This document shows positions 34,891-47,670 of a stretch of DNA of 64,000 nucleotides, piece after piece. The notes below the pieces were generated by a model. It did no database searches, was not told the DNA's origin, and was given only the letters and a program-made list of their open reading frames with translations. The translations under genes were made by a program, and so were the position numbers. Every line of letters starts with the position of its first letter. The stretch's first letter is position 1. The DNA is from Alviniconcha marisindica. Taxonomy: Eukaryota > Mollusca > Gastropoda > Provannidae. The stretch is taken from contig JABMCL010000191.1 in the NCBI GenBank assembly GCA_018857735.1, forward strand, positions 1,013,501-1,077,500, written 5' to 3'.

Positions 34891-35639
34891 CAAATTAGAT
34901 GTGTGGATAGGTAAGATAACATTACTGATAACCAGACCTAATGTAAGTAAAGTGTGCTGTCCAGTATTACTAATGGTAACAGTGATTTACACTAATTACA
35001 GTATAAACACTCTCACGGGGTGCATTTTGCTGTGCAACTGCAAGGCAATGATTCTTGTTTTTCGTGATTTCGGTGATGATTATTAGATACTTGTTCAGTT
35101 ATTGAAATAAAATCCACTGGTTTAAAATGCATTTTTGTCATTTAAATATGTTTTCTTACAAATCATATTGATAAAACTAAGATTAAGAATCTCATTGTTT
35201 ATCAGTTTATAGTATCTTTAAATACAAGCTGTTTGGTTATATATATATATATACATATATATATATGTATATCAACTGAGCGTTTACTTTTCTGAATGTT
35301 GTAAACATAAAATCATTGTCTCTGTTATTATTGTTAGTCTATGAAACAAGAGTTTATCTGTGGCAAAAACTTCAGTGTTGCCTGTTGGCTTTCTTTCTCT
35401 CAGACAATTTGCAGGCAAGATCTTTAAAACCTTGTACAATCATAGCCTCATTCAGTTTCATGCTTTTGTACCTTTTTTGGTGACCTTGATTTGATGTCAA
35501 GGTGGTGGTGTATGTTTGAAGAGTTCATTTCGCAACTTTTATCTGTAAGGTGTTGAAAATTAGACCCACCCACCTTCAAATAAACAACAAACTGTCATCC
35601 CAGTTGCATTCACATGATCCATTTAATATGATTACTTCA

Positions 35640-35830
35640 ATCACCCTGATATAACCATAATGATTGACTGGTCATAAAACACCAAGTTACTTACTCAATT
35701 ACTTCAGTGGGTCTTTGTGGTAAGGCAGTTGGGTGGCTTGTAGAAATTGTACTGTCGTAGATTGAACAAGGTTTGAATCCAGCTTGGTTTACAGGTTACC
35801 TTTTTCTTTATTTAAGTTTGACAGAGGTAG
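35640..35830 (+). mobile_element. SINE-like remnant with common tail
   Basis: AATGATTGACTGGTCATAAA then ACACCAAGTTACTTACT is the same tail as on the minus strand of 54505-54560. Just downstream is a tRNA-like region with a B-box-like GGTTTGAATCC at about 35791. The A box is poor, so the tRNA origin of this part is uncertain. Confidence 0.5.
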
Positions 35831-36003
35831 TTAGATTAGTCTCTTTAGATGGCAGGCAATCCTAATTTGGGATTTTAACTTCTGTTTTGTTTGCTTTGCT
35901 TTGTTCTTGTTGGTTTTGTTTACATTTGATCAGAGTCTATTTGGTGTATGTTTAGATTTTAGGGTGTTCTCTGTAACTGGTGCAGGGATAATTCCCCTGA
36001 CTT

Positions 36004-36530
36004 GAATGTAAAAAAAAAGAAGGAAATGTTGATTGATTTCAGAAAAACTCCAACTGTCATTCCAGAGTTTATTGGTGGTGTGAAAGTCGTTAGAGTGACT
36101 TAGTACAAATATCTAGGAACAGTCTTACTCTTAGACAGCAAGCTGAATTTTAACAAAAACACTGATTTTAATTTTTATTCACAAAAGATGTCAGCCAAGA
36201 ATATTTTGCCTTCAAATGCTAAGATCTCTTATGTCTGTGCTGCTGTTTTAACACTTTCTACCAGAGTTGTATTAAATCAGTTTTAACATTTTTGTTCTTG
36301 TTCTAGTTTGGTGGCTTGAATGTGAATAGCAAAAATGTCCTGAATAAAGTGGTGAATGTGTGTGGCAAGGTTGTGGGTGAAAGACAAGAACACTTAAGTC
36401 AGTTGTAATCTTGTATGAATGTCATGTGGTACGGAAGGCTAGGGTGACTGTGGATGACAACAGCCATGTCCTTGCTAAATATTATGAGCTTCTTCCATCT
36501 TGTAGATGATTTTGCGTACTGAAATCTAAT
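36004..36530 (+). mobile_element. LINE reverse-transcriptase 3' region, decayed
   Basis: Translation gives KKKEMLIDFRKTPTVIPEF then, past one stop, YKYLGTVLLLDSKLNFN, the motif order of a non-LTR reverse-transcriptase thumb region. Further frames, shifted by indels, give NVLNKVVNVCGKVVGERQEH and a CH..RKARV-like stretch. Multiple stops and frameshifts show it is dead. A poly(G) run follows at 36567-36582. Confidence 0.75.
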
Positions 36531-36839
36531 GCAGAATAGATAAATCCATTCAAACAGAGCAGTGTGGGGGGGGGGGGGGGGTAAATATGTAAATTACTAG
36601 TTTGATTAATATGTAACTTTTGTATTTTTATTAACTGTTCTTTGAGCTTTAAAATATACAATACCTATTATTGTGTACTGTGATGTAGTTAATGGTCAGC
36701 CACGTTTAAATTTCCCAGATGAGATAATAAAGTAATCTTGAATATGTGTGCTGTGATACATATGGAGATTATAGGGAGTGGTTGTGTAACTGTTACAGTG
36801 TTAGTAAGTAATTTTATTTTATATTATTATTTTTGTTAG

Positions 36840-37220
36840 TCGTCAACCACAGAGGGTCATTTCAGTGAGCGTGCTGTTATGGGTTGTGGTGTGTGTTGTA
36901 GGTATTGTTTGAAAACAGGGTCCTATCTGGAAGTGTGCTGACATGGATTGTGGTGTACATTGGATTTGGAGGTATTGTTTGAAGGCCTGTGATAAGTTCT
37001 GGTGTAATTTAGAATGAGAATTATGTGAAAGATGCTTGTGCTGTGATGAAATGTGGCTGGGACTAGGAGTATGGTTGACAACTTGTGAAGGTGGGTGGCT
37101 GAAGAGCTGTGGTTTTATTTAGGAATGTGGGTGTGAAAGATACTTGTGCTGTACTCCTGTAGTGAATTTTTGCTTTAGAATGTGGTTGTGGATGAGTTGT
37201 GGTTTCATTTAGAAGTCGGG

Positions 37221-37252
<32 letters not shown>
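36840..37252. repeat. Degenerate GT-rich tandem sequence ending in (TA)n
   Basis: Loose repeats of GGTTGTGGTGT, GGTATTGTTTGAA and GAAAGATACTTGTGCTGT, ending in a TA run at 37221-37252. Unit boundaries are poorly defined. Confidence 0.5.
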
Positions 37253-37253
<1 letters not shown>

Positions 37254-37559
37254 ATGTGATGTGCATTTGATGATGACTTGTCCCAGGCGGGGACAGTTCC
37301 GGGTAAAAGTACCCATTATCCATGGAGGAGATGGCTTAAGACAGTAGTTACCTGATGAGTAGTTACCTGATGGTGTTTCCCATGTGACTGCCTGATGGCA
37401 CAGTTTATGGCCTCCTCCACTGAAAGTACTTCCAGTTCCAGAGCCAGCTATCACCATCCCCTCAGTGTCATCTTCCATTGACTCCAGACAACAGTTAATC
37501 CGCTTGGTATTCTTGTGGGTAGCATGTGGTGGCAGTGGTAAAGTTTGATAGTTTTAGTT

Positions 37560-38430
37560 CAGTTGTATGGCTCACTGTTGTTATTGTCATAGCATACTGT
37601 ATTAGTACAATGGGATAATAACTATGGTAGTGGCATATGCTTTGTCTGCTTATTTGCTTTATATTGAAATTTTAACAGAGGAAGTGAAGAGTGAAGGAAA
37701 AGATAGTGGTAACTGAACATTGTGAACAACTGCTCCTTTTAGTTTTATAAATATTTATTAATATGAAGGAACAAATAAGCATTTAAACTAAAATTGTGCA
37801 TTTTTCAGTCAGATCTGCATACTTTTTTCTTTTTTTAGGCAGTCAAATAATTGAAAGAAGAAACCTTTTAGGTTCACAGAGGTTTTTCCCCCAAGCTTTT
37901 AGTTTTAAGTTTTTGCAGCAATCTAATCAGGAGGTAAGATGTTTTGTTTGACATTAACTGTGGCTTCAAGTACTGCCTGCATACAGTCTATGTGATTATA
38001 GCTCACAAATTGCCCTGCCCAGGAGGGAGTAAGAACAGAAGCAAACTGTAATTTCTGCGGGCATTAATCTTCATTCCTGGAAGTGGTTGTGGGGATTTTT
38101 CTTTTTCTAAAAGCTTTGACATACTGACACTTTTACAAGTACCTTACATCCTGAATGTCAGTTACAGTGTAGGTATACTATTACTGATGTTAAAAACAGA
38201 AGATAATGGAACATACTAGTAGAACCTTGAGTCACACTGTTAGTGATACTGTAGTATACCAGGGCTGGTATCTTTTGCTAACCCTCAGAATGGCCAGGGG
38301 AAAAGAGGTGGAGATTGAATTGCTGACAGTGCCACCCCCAGTCAGTGTTATTAGTCAGTTAAAGTATGATGTCAGTTTCCATTTAAAAAATATTTTCTTC
38401 TAGACTGCAATATAGTATATATATTTACTA
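37560..38430. other. Intergenic sequence
   Basis: AT-rich, no gene or clear repeat recognised. Confidence 0.45.
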
Positions 38431-38530
38431 CTTCCTCTTTGTATTTATATAGTGCAAAATCTTGTCTGGAGGGACTATACTAAGCACCTACATGCACTCA
38501 CAGACACCTGCACACATAAGTACACCCACT
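38430..38530 (-). mobile_element. LINE 3' tail fragment
   Basis: The plus strand TTTATATAGTGCAAAATCTT followed by a short spacer and AAGCACCTACA resembles, in reverse, the 'GCGCTT ... ATATAAAT' end seen on many CR1/L2-like elements. Only the tail remains. Confidence 0.4.
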
Positions 38531-39149
38531 ATACACAATTTACAGCAACTGTGACTTGTGTCAGAGTCAGATAGTGGCTTGTGGAATAGAGAAAAATATT
38601 AGGTCTGTAATTCACTAATTGTTTTGTGGGAAAAAATGTCTTGAGGTTATTAATAAGATTAGAATGAGTCCAAAGAGGGTGATAGTGATACCACTGGTTA
38701 AATACTGACAGAGATGTGCCCGTTTATACCACTTTTAATTTCAGTGTCTTGACCTTAGTTCATGATCACAGCAGCATTGAATAGAAAAATAATTGAAGGT
38801 GTATTTTATGGTAAGTGCTTACATAGTCTGATTTAAAAAATAAATAAATTACATTTTGAAACAGAGTTGTCATTGTGGGGGCGATTGGAAGGTTAAAGAG
38901 AATACTTATTTAAATAGGACAATAAAAAGTTGCAGAATTTAAGGGTAGAACCCTTTTTCAAATAACACTAAACAGTTAATCTACAAACAAATGATGAAGG
39001 AAGTGAAATGTAAATGGTACAAGATGTTGTCTCTCAATGATACCAAATTTAACTATTGATATAAAATTTAGAATTCTAAAATTTCTCCATTTTCTGGTTT
39101 TTGTTCTTTGTCCAGTCATTTTATTAGGTCTTTGGCTGAGTTACTTGTG

Positions 39150-39510
39150 CTTTTTTTCTCTCTCTCTCTTGATCATTGATTTTGTGCCTCTTGGTTGATG
39201 GAAGTAACATGAAACATCAAAATAATGAAGCTGGTTACTCAACAGAAGAAGTCTTAACTTTTCTGCATACTGTCCAATTTCAGCAATTTGAAGGCCCTGA
39301 CACTTGTTGGTGCATGCTGGGATATTTTGGTGTTTCCATAATCCATCAAACTCTGATGTAGACTCGGAATCTTTAATGTGTGCTGTGTATGTGATCTTTT
39401 TGCATGTATGTGCACACAGAGGATGTTGGTCAAGGGAATAAGTCTCATTTGAAAATTGAATGACATTTGTAGAGCCTGCACAGAATTTGACTCCCAAGAA
39501 ATATCAGGTG
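39150..39510 (-). repeat. Dispersed repeat resembling a common gastropod element
   Basis: The minus strand has TGTGTGCACATACATGCAAA, ATTAAAGATTCCGAGTCTAC, TTTGATGGATTATGGAAACA and ATCCCAGCATGCACC, in order. I remember this order (GTTAAAGATCCTG ... GGTGGATTATGGAAAC ... CCAGCATGCA) from repeats in marine gastropod genomes. No coding capacity. Confidence 0.6.
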
Positions 39511-40861
39511 GTGGGGGAGGGGGGTGCAAAGCCTAACTTATAAAAGGAGGGAGGATACCCATCCATGTATTAACCGTGCTTGATTGTGTTTGGCTTGGCT
39601 TTTGAGAGCAAGTGCTCTCACTCTTCGCACTGACTCTCTCATGATATATAATATATATCTATAACTATCTATATTTCTATAACAGTATATATATATATAA
39701 CTTAGCTGTGGCTTGCCCTGTCAGTACTGTTAATGCCATGTTGCTGAGTCTTTCAGTTCACTTACATTGGATGTAAATTGTACTGTTCTCTGACTAGCTG
39801 TTGTTTTCATCTGTGGAGTAATGCAGGTGCAGAAATTAAGGTAATGTCTGCTTTCTGGGGTGGGTCAGAACAGGCAGGAAAAGTAGATGGTAACAATTAA
39901 CAACATGAATGGTCCATGGTGAAATGGAATAGGCCAGAACTATACAGTAAGTTTATGAGAATCAGCAAAGGGAGTTTGCATCACTCTGTTAATGTCATGT
40001 GTAACAAGAGGAACACAGACCAGAAATGTGTGCAATTTCATAAGGTGTGCAAGTAAATTAAGGTAAATAAAATCAACCTAGGTCACATACTGTTTTACAT
40101 TTTGTATGTTTGTTTCTTCTTCTCAGTCCCATGGGTTCACGTTCAGGTGGTGGATACCTTAAGATTGATTCCCTTGATGTAAATCAGTTGAGCTTACCCA
40201 CACCTTTTTATTCTACTCTTTTGTCCATTTCTGCCTATAGTCCTTTCAACTACTTTTTCTCCATAAATTCTCCCAGCATTACTCCGGTTTTCTGTTTCTG
40301 ACCTGATGTGCCTCTCACTGTCTATTTCTTATTAGGCATTCACTGATTTTTGTATTCTGTTCTTTGAGCGTATTTCTGTCTTAATGGTCATTCTGTGGTC
40401 TGCTGGATCCAGTAGTCCCTTTCTGCCCCAACTTTTCTTACACAGGTGGTTGAGTTGGCTCAGCCCAGTTTACCCACTGGTTGTGCTTTGCACTTATTTC
40501 GATTAGAAGGCAGTGGCTTGGGTCAGTCAAGATATAAAATCAGTTCTGCTCTTTTTATATTCTGCCTGTGTTACATCTAAGGCTGTGGTGTACACTTACT
40601 GGAATCCCACTTGCTATGTACATTCCTTAATGGGACTGAGTGGTGGGTAGGGACTAAATGTAATGAAACATCTAAAGTATAACATGGCTTCAAAAAAAGA
40701 AGAGATTATGACATAAACTTGAAACAAATTTGGACAAAGGCACAGACTCAGATAATTATATATCACTGGTGAAAATTGGCCAAGCTTTCTGTTGATGAAA
40801 TCAGCTGGTGAAGAGCATCCCCTAGACAAATGTTCTCCTTTTGCAGTGCAGAAAGGTTTTC

Positions 40862-42014
40862 AAGTAATAGGCCATTTGCAACAGTGCTATTTTTAAAGGG
40901 TTTCAGAGTTACTTCCCCAGGCGTTGGACAAGCCATCCATGCCTGACACAGTAGAGAGTGTTGTGACATGCAAGTTATTTTGGAAACTGGACTGTGACAG
41001 CCTTAAGCAATATCTTTGAGATCAAGGAATTAGTACAAGATTGAAGAAGCAATATTTAGTTATGTTATCTACCTATGTGAATGATATTAATTTTGAATTG
41101 AATGCAAGCAAACAGCTGAAGAAGCCAAAGACAGAAAAGATGGAAATAATTAAGGAAAATAATTATAAGAACTTGGAACGGGGGGGGGGGGGGTGAAGCA
41201 ATGAGCTGAATGGCTGAATATTCTGGCAATTGCCCCCATGCCAAACAGATCAAAATTCAAAAGAAAAATATGCAAATACCTGCTTAGTCAGGTATAAAAA
41301 TACTGCCTGAAGCCAATGCCATCAAACTAAACAACTACTAGAGGTCACTGAAAAATAAACAAATAATTCAAGAGAACAGACATGTAAAAATGACAGGTAT
41401 TTTCTGAGCAATTCAAATAAAACAACAAAACAATAATAATCCAAGGACATCCAACATAAAGACTTGTGCCAATGGGCCTGGTGTGATGAATCATGGGATG
41501 AAGAAACAAAAAGATGGAAAAGAAAATAAGAAGCCGTGATTACATCACACAGACTCAAAGATACACGATGTACCCAGGGATTGATTCATCACTGAGGTAT
41601 CACAAAAAGCTCTGAACAGTTTATCTTAAGTTTGATATCAAACTCAAGTTAACCGTGATGACATGTTGCTTGGTTATAAAGGAAACAGTCAACTCTTTGA
41701 CACAGTCATTTGATTTATTAATCATATAATAGTAATATTATTAGCAAAAATATGTATGGGTATGTTTAAATAAATAAAATAGTACATACCATTAGAATTA
41801 GGTTGAAATTGAATTTCTGTTTTGTTGTGAATATAAAAAGATTAAAATTTGAAGCAGAGAAATCTGAGGAGGCTAGTACTGTAGTAGACAACAGTGTATA
41901 CTATAAACAAGACAGTGTGCTATGTGCTATTATTTTATACATGTCAATGGGGGAAAAAATGGTTAAAGTTTACTGTTCATATTGGTGCTTGTCGATAACA
42001 AAACACACAGGAAC

Positions 42015-42046
<32 letters not shown>

Positions 42047-42130
42047 CATGTGCTTGTGGATGCACACATGCTCTGCATGGGTCATTTTCAAGAATTGGCT
42101 GCAAATCAAGGTGTAAACGTTCAATAATCA
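40862..42130 (+). repeat. Copy B of the three-copy dispersed repeat
   Basis: Full-length-looking, about 1.27 kb. It starts at AGTAATAGGCCATTTGCAAC, includes CTGTGACAGCCTTAAG, AATATGCAAATACCTGCTTA and CTTGGTTATAAAGGAAACAG, and ends after an (AC)n stretch near ATCAAGGTGTAAACGTTCAA. No open frame above 115 codons; probably a non-autonomous element or an old 3' UTR. A poly(G) run lies inside at 41180-41193. Confidence 0.85.
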
Positions 42131-42394
42131 CAAGATCCAGGCTATGAATTTGTTAAAAACTAAATGTTTTGTGGATGGACTGACTGGTGCAGGTCACTGA
42201 TCCACAAGATGTAAGCCTTATCTTTCTGTGTGTATATATTATGTAATATATTATGTATATTAATCTGAACATAAACACAAAAGAGAGGGGGAGAAAAATA
42301 CCCAGAATATCACTCTTGGAACAATGTCTTTGGGGTTGGCTCTGCTCCATATAACCCTTCATGAATTAACAAAAAACTAGCAGTAGCACATACG

Positions 42395-42492
42395 ATAAAA
42401 TACCTACCACTGTACTGACAATTTATCAGAATGTGTTTCACTGAACCCCTACACATTCTGATAAATTGTCAGTACAGTGGTAGGTATTTTAT
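42395..42492. repeat. Perfect 42 bp inverted repeat (foldback, 14 bp loop)
   Basis: The left arm 42395-42436 (ATAAAATACCTACCACTGTA ...) and right arm 42451-42492 are exact inverse complements over 42 bases, with a 14 base spacer (42437-42450). A transcript of either strand would fold into a fully paired hairpin. There is no coding sequence. Confidence 0.95.
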
Positions 42493-43312
42493 TTCAGTAT
42501 ATAGTTTTACCTTATTTGCCTGCTGCCAGGAATACTGCCATAAGCCCCAATCCAAACCGTGTTACTGTGTATCATAACAGTGAATCTGACATATTTGTGA
42601 TTTGATCAATTAAATTTTGACAAAGAACATTGTTTGGGAATACCTGTATATAAGATATAGATATACTTATGTCAGTTGTAAGTAGTGAGATATGCTTATT
42701 ATTGACCGTTTTGACTCTTGACTACGTTGTGTCCAGAACTGTGAGCCAGCTTTGTGTTGTGATTCAGTGATGTGTTTCTAACTGGTGTAAAAAATAAATA
42801 AATAAATGTGAAAGCATAATTAACTTGCCCTGACATGACACTATGACAGGATGTTGAAATCCGAAAGAAGTTCAGCAACTTCTGTTGCATCTTGAACTGT
42901 CATGTGATTTGATTTGACTGAATTGTTGGGTCAGTTGGTTGATCCCTAGATCATTTGGCTCACCTTCTCAGTAGTCATGGTGTAGTGGAAACTGGCTGGG
43001 ATTATTTCAGCATCATGAATTATAACTGCAATGTTGAGTGCCCTGGTGGCAGAAGTATGGTACCAATGAGTAATGTGTTGTGTTTATGTTCCCAGCTATT
43101 GTATGGAAAGTCATCACAATTTTTTTTATTGAAAATCAAATCAAATCTTAAGCAACGTTAATTGATGTTGTAATGTCTTGAGGATTGATATGATGTTCAG
43201 ATGAAAATTAGAGCAAAGTGTTTGTTATTACTATGGATCAGAGTATTGCATAATCTCAATACTATCTGATGTCTGTGTTGAAATGGTCACCAGTTGCATG
43301 TGTACACCCACC

Positions 43313-43344
<32 letters not shown>

Positions 43345-43939
43345 CACACCTGTTTGATTGACCTACATGGTTGACTAATGACAGGGCGTTGAAAACGAAT
43401 GATCTGACATTTAGAGGATTTCGGTAGAAGCCCATGAACTGCTGGCTGACAAGAGCACCTGCATGCAGATTCATCGTAGTCTGCCCCCGCAGACGGCGTG
43501 TGAGTGTGGCAAGGGGGGGGGGGGGGGGGGGGGGCGCTGGGACTACTACCAAATAAAGCAGCAGGCCTAGTGACAACCTAGTGCTGGAGACTGTGACATT
43601 TGTTGTGCTTTGTGGCAGGTGAAGGTGGTGGCAAGATCAGTCCACCGTTTGTTCTACCGACAGATTGGCTGACTGTTTAGTCGTTTCAACGGAACAAAGT
43701 TGTTCTGCACGTGCGGTTAATTATTTAGTGTATGTTCAGGAGTGAAACGATTGAAAATGTTGGCAGTTAGGAGATTGCTTTATTGACTGCCGGGCAAGGC
43801 CAGGAAAGCCTGTCTTGCCGACACGTGTGTTGCACAAGCAGGCAGCTGTCAATTTTACCTGTCAGCCATGTTGCCAGCGGTCTTTCGCTAATTTTTAGCG
43901 CATAGATTTAGCCTACAGTAACTAGAAGGCGGTTTCCAG

Positions 43940-43976
<37 letters not shown>

Positions 43977-44670
43977 TATTTGATTGCAATAGACAATTTG
44001 ATCTAGTGTGTGTGTGTGAGGGTAACATAAACGTGCGGAATGGGACCGTCAGTAATTGTACACGATGCTAAATTATGTGTGCTATTTGTGTGCCCGGAAT
44101 GATAGGATTTTGAGGATGACTTTGTTGTTGTCATATAATGAGTCTTGTTAAGAATATTCTAAAACTTGTAGAAAACTAGTTTGTTGGGCTGGCCATTATG
44201 GCGTCCCCAAGGGACGGCAGGCGGCCGTGCTCATTGACGTCGACATTAGCCAACACCAACTAGTGGCAGGAAGACGTAATGGAAAGCTAGTTATGCCGCT
44301 TGTAGGTTTGTAATCCCTCAGCGTGCAGCTAGTTACGCTAGTTTATTGTTGCCAGTTCCTCGCTGTAGCCCAGCAAATCAAGCTGCAGCATCCACTGTGT
44401 CAGACGTACCTTGGGACTATATGGCTTTGTGTTGGATTGTCGTCAAAGGAATAGATTCTGAAGAGGCTTTCATGCCGGTTGTTGGGGGTGGGGGGTGGGG
44501 TGGGGGGGTTCTAGTTTTGTTTTGTTGAAGTCACCTTGTGTACCAAGAACTTCTGACTCCCCTCCAACGCGACCTCCTAAAACAAGTGTCAAGACGGAAG
44601 CCGAAATAAACATGATCTTTCGTGGGCATTGCCTCGTTGGTTCGTCGGCTTTTGGGAAGAGTATGTTTTT

Positions 44671-44885
44671 ATGTTTTTGTCAAGCCCTTGAGTAAAACGA
44701 AATTGGATTTCAGACTTTCGGTTTGAGTTTTTTTTGTGTTTTTAACTCTTTTTTGCTTCCCCCCCCCCCCCCCCCCCACCCCTTCGTTTTTGTCAAAACC
44801 TTTAGTAAAACGAAATTGGATTTCAAACTTTTGGTTTGAGTTTTTTTGTGTGTGTGTTTTTTTTTCTTTTCCAACCCCTTCGTTC
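44671..44885. repeat. About 110 bp tandem duplication around a poly(C) tract
   Basis: GAGTAAAACGAAATTGGATT and TTTGGTTTGAGTTTTTT-type blocks occur twice (about 44690-44740 and 44803-44850), separated by 19 C at 44759-44777. Confidence 0.85.
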
Positions 44886-45786
44886 ACCAGAGATCAATAC
44901 TTCACAGTTTAGTTTGACTCAAGGTCTTTAAAAATGAAATCACTGCTTGTGGTGGTGTTTCTCCAAATGAGAAGACCTCGATTTTGTACCGAAAGGAACG
45001 GCAACAACAAAATTCATCAGGCAGTGGCGATGTGAAGATCAGTTCGTCCTTGTTTGCGTATTTTGTAGTATCTTTGTAGACTACACTGCTTTCAAACAAT
45101 TTCACAGTAATGTAAGGTGGAATCACGTGATTTGTGTTGCGTGGGCGACTAAATTGCACGTCACCTAGTCGCGTCAAGCCGTGCACATGACGGCGGTCGA
45201 TCTGGCACGTGGACAGGCCCGGGCCCACTGGCGGTGGCTGTCCAGCTGGCGGTGTGAAGTGGTGTGTGACGGTGTCGTGGCCTGTGTCTGGCGCCAGATC
45301 GATCGTCTTGGAGCACCCCCCCCCCCTACCCCGCACCCCCCCTCTCCCCCGCCATGCCTCTACGGTCGCACCCCTGTCAACTGTCGCCCATGTCCCCGCC
45401 AAGTTCGCACACTTACATCCACCGTCTGCAATCCAGACTGACTGATAATACTTGATCATCTCATGCTGGTCTTTCTTCTTTCGGAATCTGAAACGATATA
45501 ATCACTTTAACGATAAAACGTAGGTAGAATGGATAACAACTCATCGAGTACACCATCAAATACACAGAGGAAAGTGCACCTATACCACCAGACCAATTCT
45601 GCCACCTAGATGAGTGCCCTCTGTTGGAACTTACGTGGAATAATTTGTCTACAATAGCTAGCGCGCATTGCGGTTGAAGAGATCAAGATTCACGATAGAG
45701 GAAAACCTACATCTGATTGTGTGGCAGTAATGGTCGAATAGAATGTGTTTGTGTTGTTTCGTTGGGATTTTTTCTCTCTCCATTGA

Positions 45787-45838
<52 letters not shown>

Positions 45839-47604
45839 ATCGGTTGGTCTGTTCGATGTATTAAAAGAGGTGATCAGTGACTTTTGTTGCTTCGTATCGT
45901 TTTGATTTTGGGAGAAAAATGTTACGCTTTTGATCCACAGCTTTGTAAGACGACCTGCAAATAAGTGTGTGTGTGTGTGTGTAAGAAGAAGAAAAAGAAG
46001 TTTTAGTTTAATATAAGAAAGAAAGAAAAAAGTTTCAATTTAAGCTTGTCGAAAGCTATCAGGACTGTCTCACGCGAAATAAACATTTCTTCGTCTTCAT
46101 CTTATCCTTCTTTGTTTTCATCGAGGCATGTATTGTCTAAGGAAAGTGTCAGTGTGGAAATGTCGGCGGAGACGACTTGAGACGATCAGTGCCTGATGGG
46201 GAAGGGAGCTTGGTCTGACACGTGTATTGAGTTTTACTTCGCCGTCCTGCATCGTCACAGTGAGCTCGGCGCTTAGCGGCTCGCACGTGCTGACAGAAGT
46301 GCAACCATCGCTCTAGCTCGCTGCACGTGTTGGCTGGTTCATTGCTTTGTGGGTGGTAACGAATGTGGAGAACATTTCTGGTTTCAATGGCTTATGTTCA
46401 GGCGGTTGAGATTTCATTTGCGACACAGGCATTTACGAATTAATGTTTACCAGTTTCGTCATATTTTGACGTTTTACAGATTGTCATTCTCAGAAATGTG
46501 ATCGGAAGTTGATTGTTGAAGCTTGACATGCGTGATAAATCACCACTGAGGTGGATTCGGTAGTCAGTTTATTTTCAGGGAAATTTCATTGTTGGAATGG
46601 AGGAGAAGCAGTAGACGGAGACTGCCATGCAGCAGTGCCATAGTGGAAATGGGAAAAGGATGGAATTGTAAGTTTCGTCCGTGCTTGCTGGCTCTACCGG
46701 TCGTGGCAGGGGGTTGGCGTGCAACCGGACAGTGTGTTTCGGGCCTTGTCTAGTCGTGGCCGTGGACAACGCGGTTTTCATTCGGCTTGCATGCCGCCGA
46801 TACTTACAGCATTTCGCAGGCACTTGGATGCTGAGATGGCGCATGCGTGTTACTGTGCCTGCGGTAGCAGTGACTGACCAGTCCACAGGACAGTGTGACA
46901 GCAGCCACTGTACTTACCTAGCTGTACTCGTCCTTACAAAACAGATTGGAAATTAACAACTAGTGGTAGGAATTACTCAGATCTGCCGAGAGAGTGAGTT
47001 TGAGCTCCCACTGAATAGTGAGAGTCACTGTTATCATCAAGGTCCCTGATGAGAAAAATGCCGGGGAAGTCAATTTAGGAGTACATATTTATTTAACTAA
47101 GAATTGCACGGTCCACCACCACGTCCAGTAATCGTTGTGAGTCCTTGCTGTCTTCCGGCTGAAGTAAGAGCTGGACTACAGATTTCAGTACATATTTATT
47201 TGTGTGGCCTAAACGAAGGACACATTTATGCTGAATTTCTTGTTCATAGCTTACCAAAGAATTTGGGGTGGGGGAGTGAAGGGGGTGGTCTGGACTGCAA
47301 AATAAACTGGCTCAGCCAGCCTTCCAGGCCAAGAAACAATTCTGTAACCAGCTGATTGATTTACGTCTTTGCTCCTAGAACTTGGTGGTGAGTGATTACC
47401 ACTTCACCTCAGGCAGTGCCAGCGTAGGACTGCACCGAACAGGATGTGTGAACTGAGGTGTTGTTTCCCATGGGATTAGACTTTGGTATTGCTGGCCAGC
47501 TTCTGTCATTGCTGTACAGTCTCATTTGTTTCTCTCCACATTGTGTCTTACTCTTAGTCACTGTAAGAGACGTTTTGGTTGGGGTGACCAAAGTTGCCAG
47601 GCTC

Positions 47605-47670
47605 TAAAAGAATATTTATAAAGTGCCTACATGTAATGAGATCCTGAAGCACATAATGCAAAACAATAGG
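47605..47670 (-). mobile_element. LINE 3' tail fragment
   Basis: AATATTTATAAAGTGCCTAC followed by ATGTAATGAGATC resembles a reversed CR1/L2-like 3' end. Short and degenerate. Confidence 0.35.

Noticed and set aside
44902..45459. 185-codon minus-strand frame
   Set aside because: It crosses C-rich low-complexity sequence and matches no family I know. Only its first part, with splice-like borders, is kept as a low-confidence finding.
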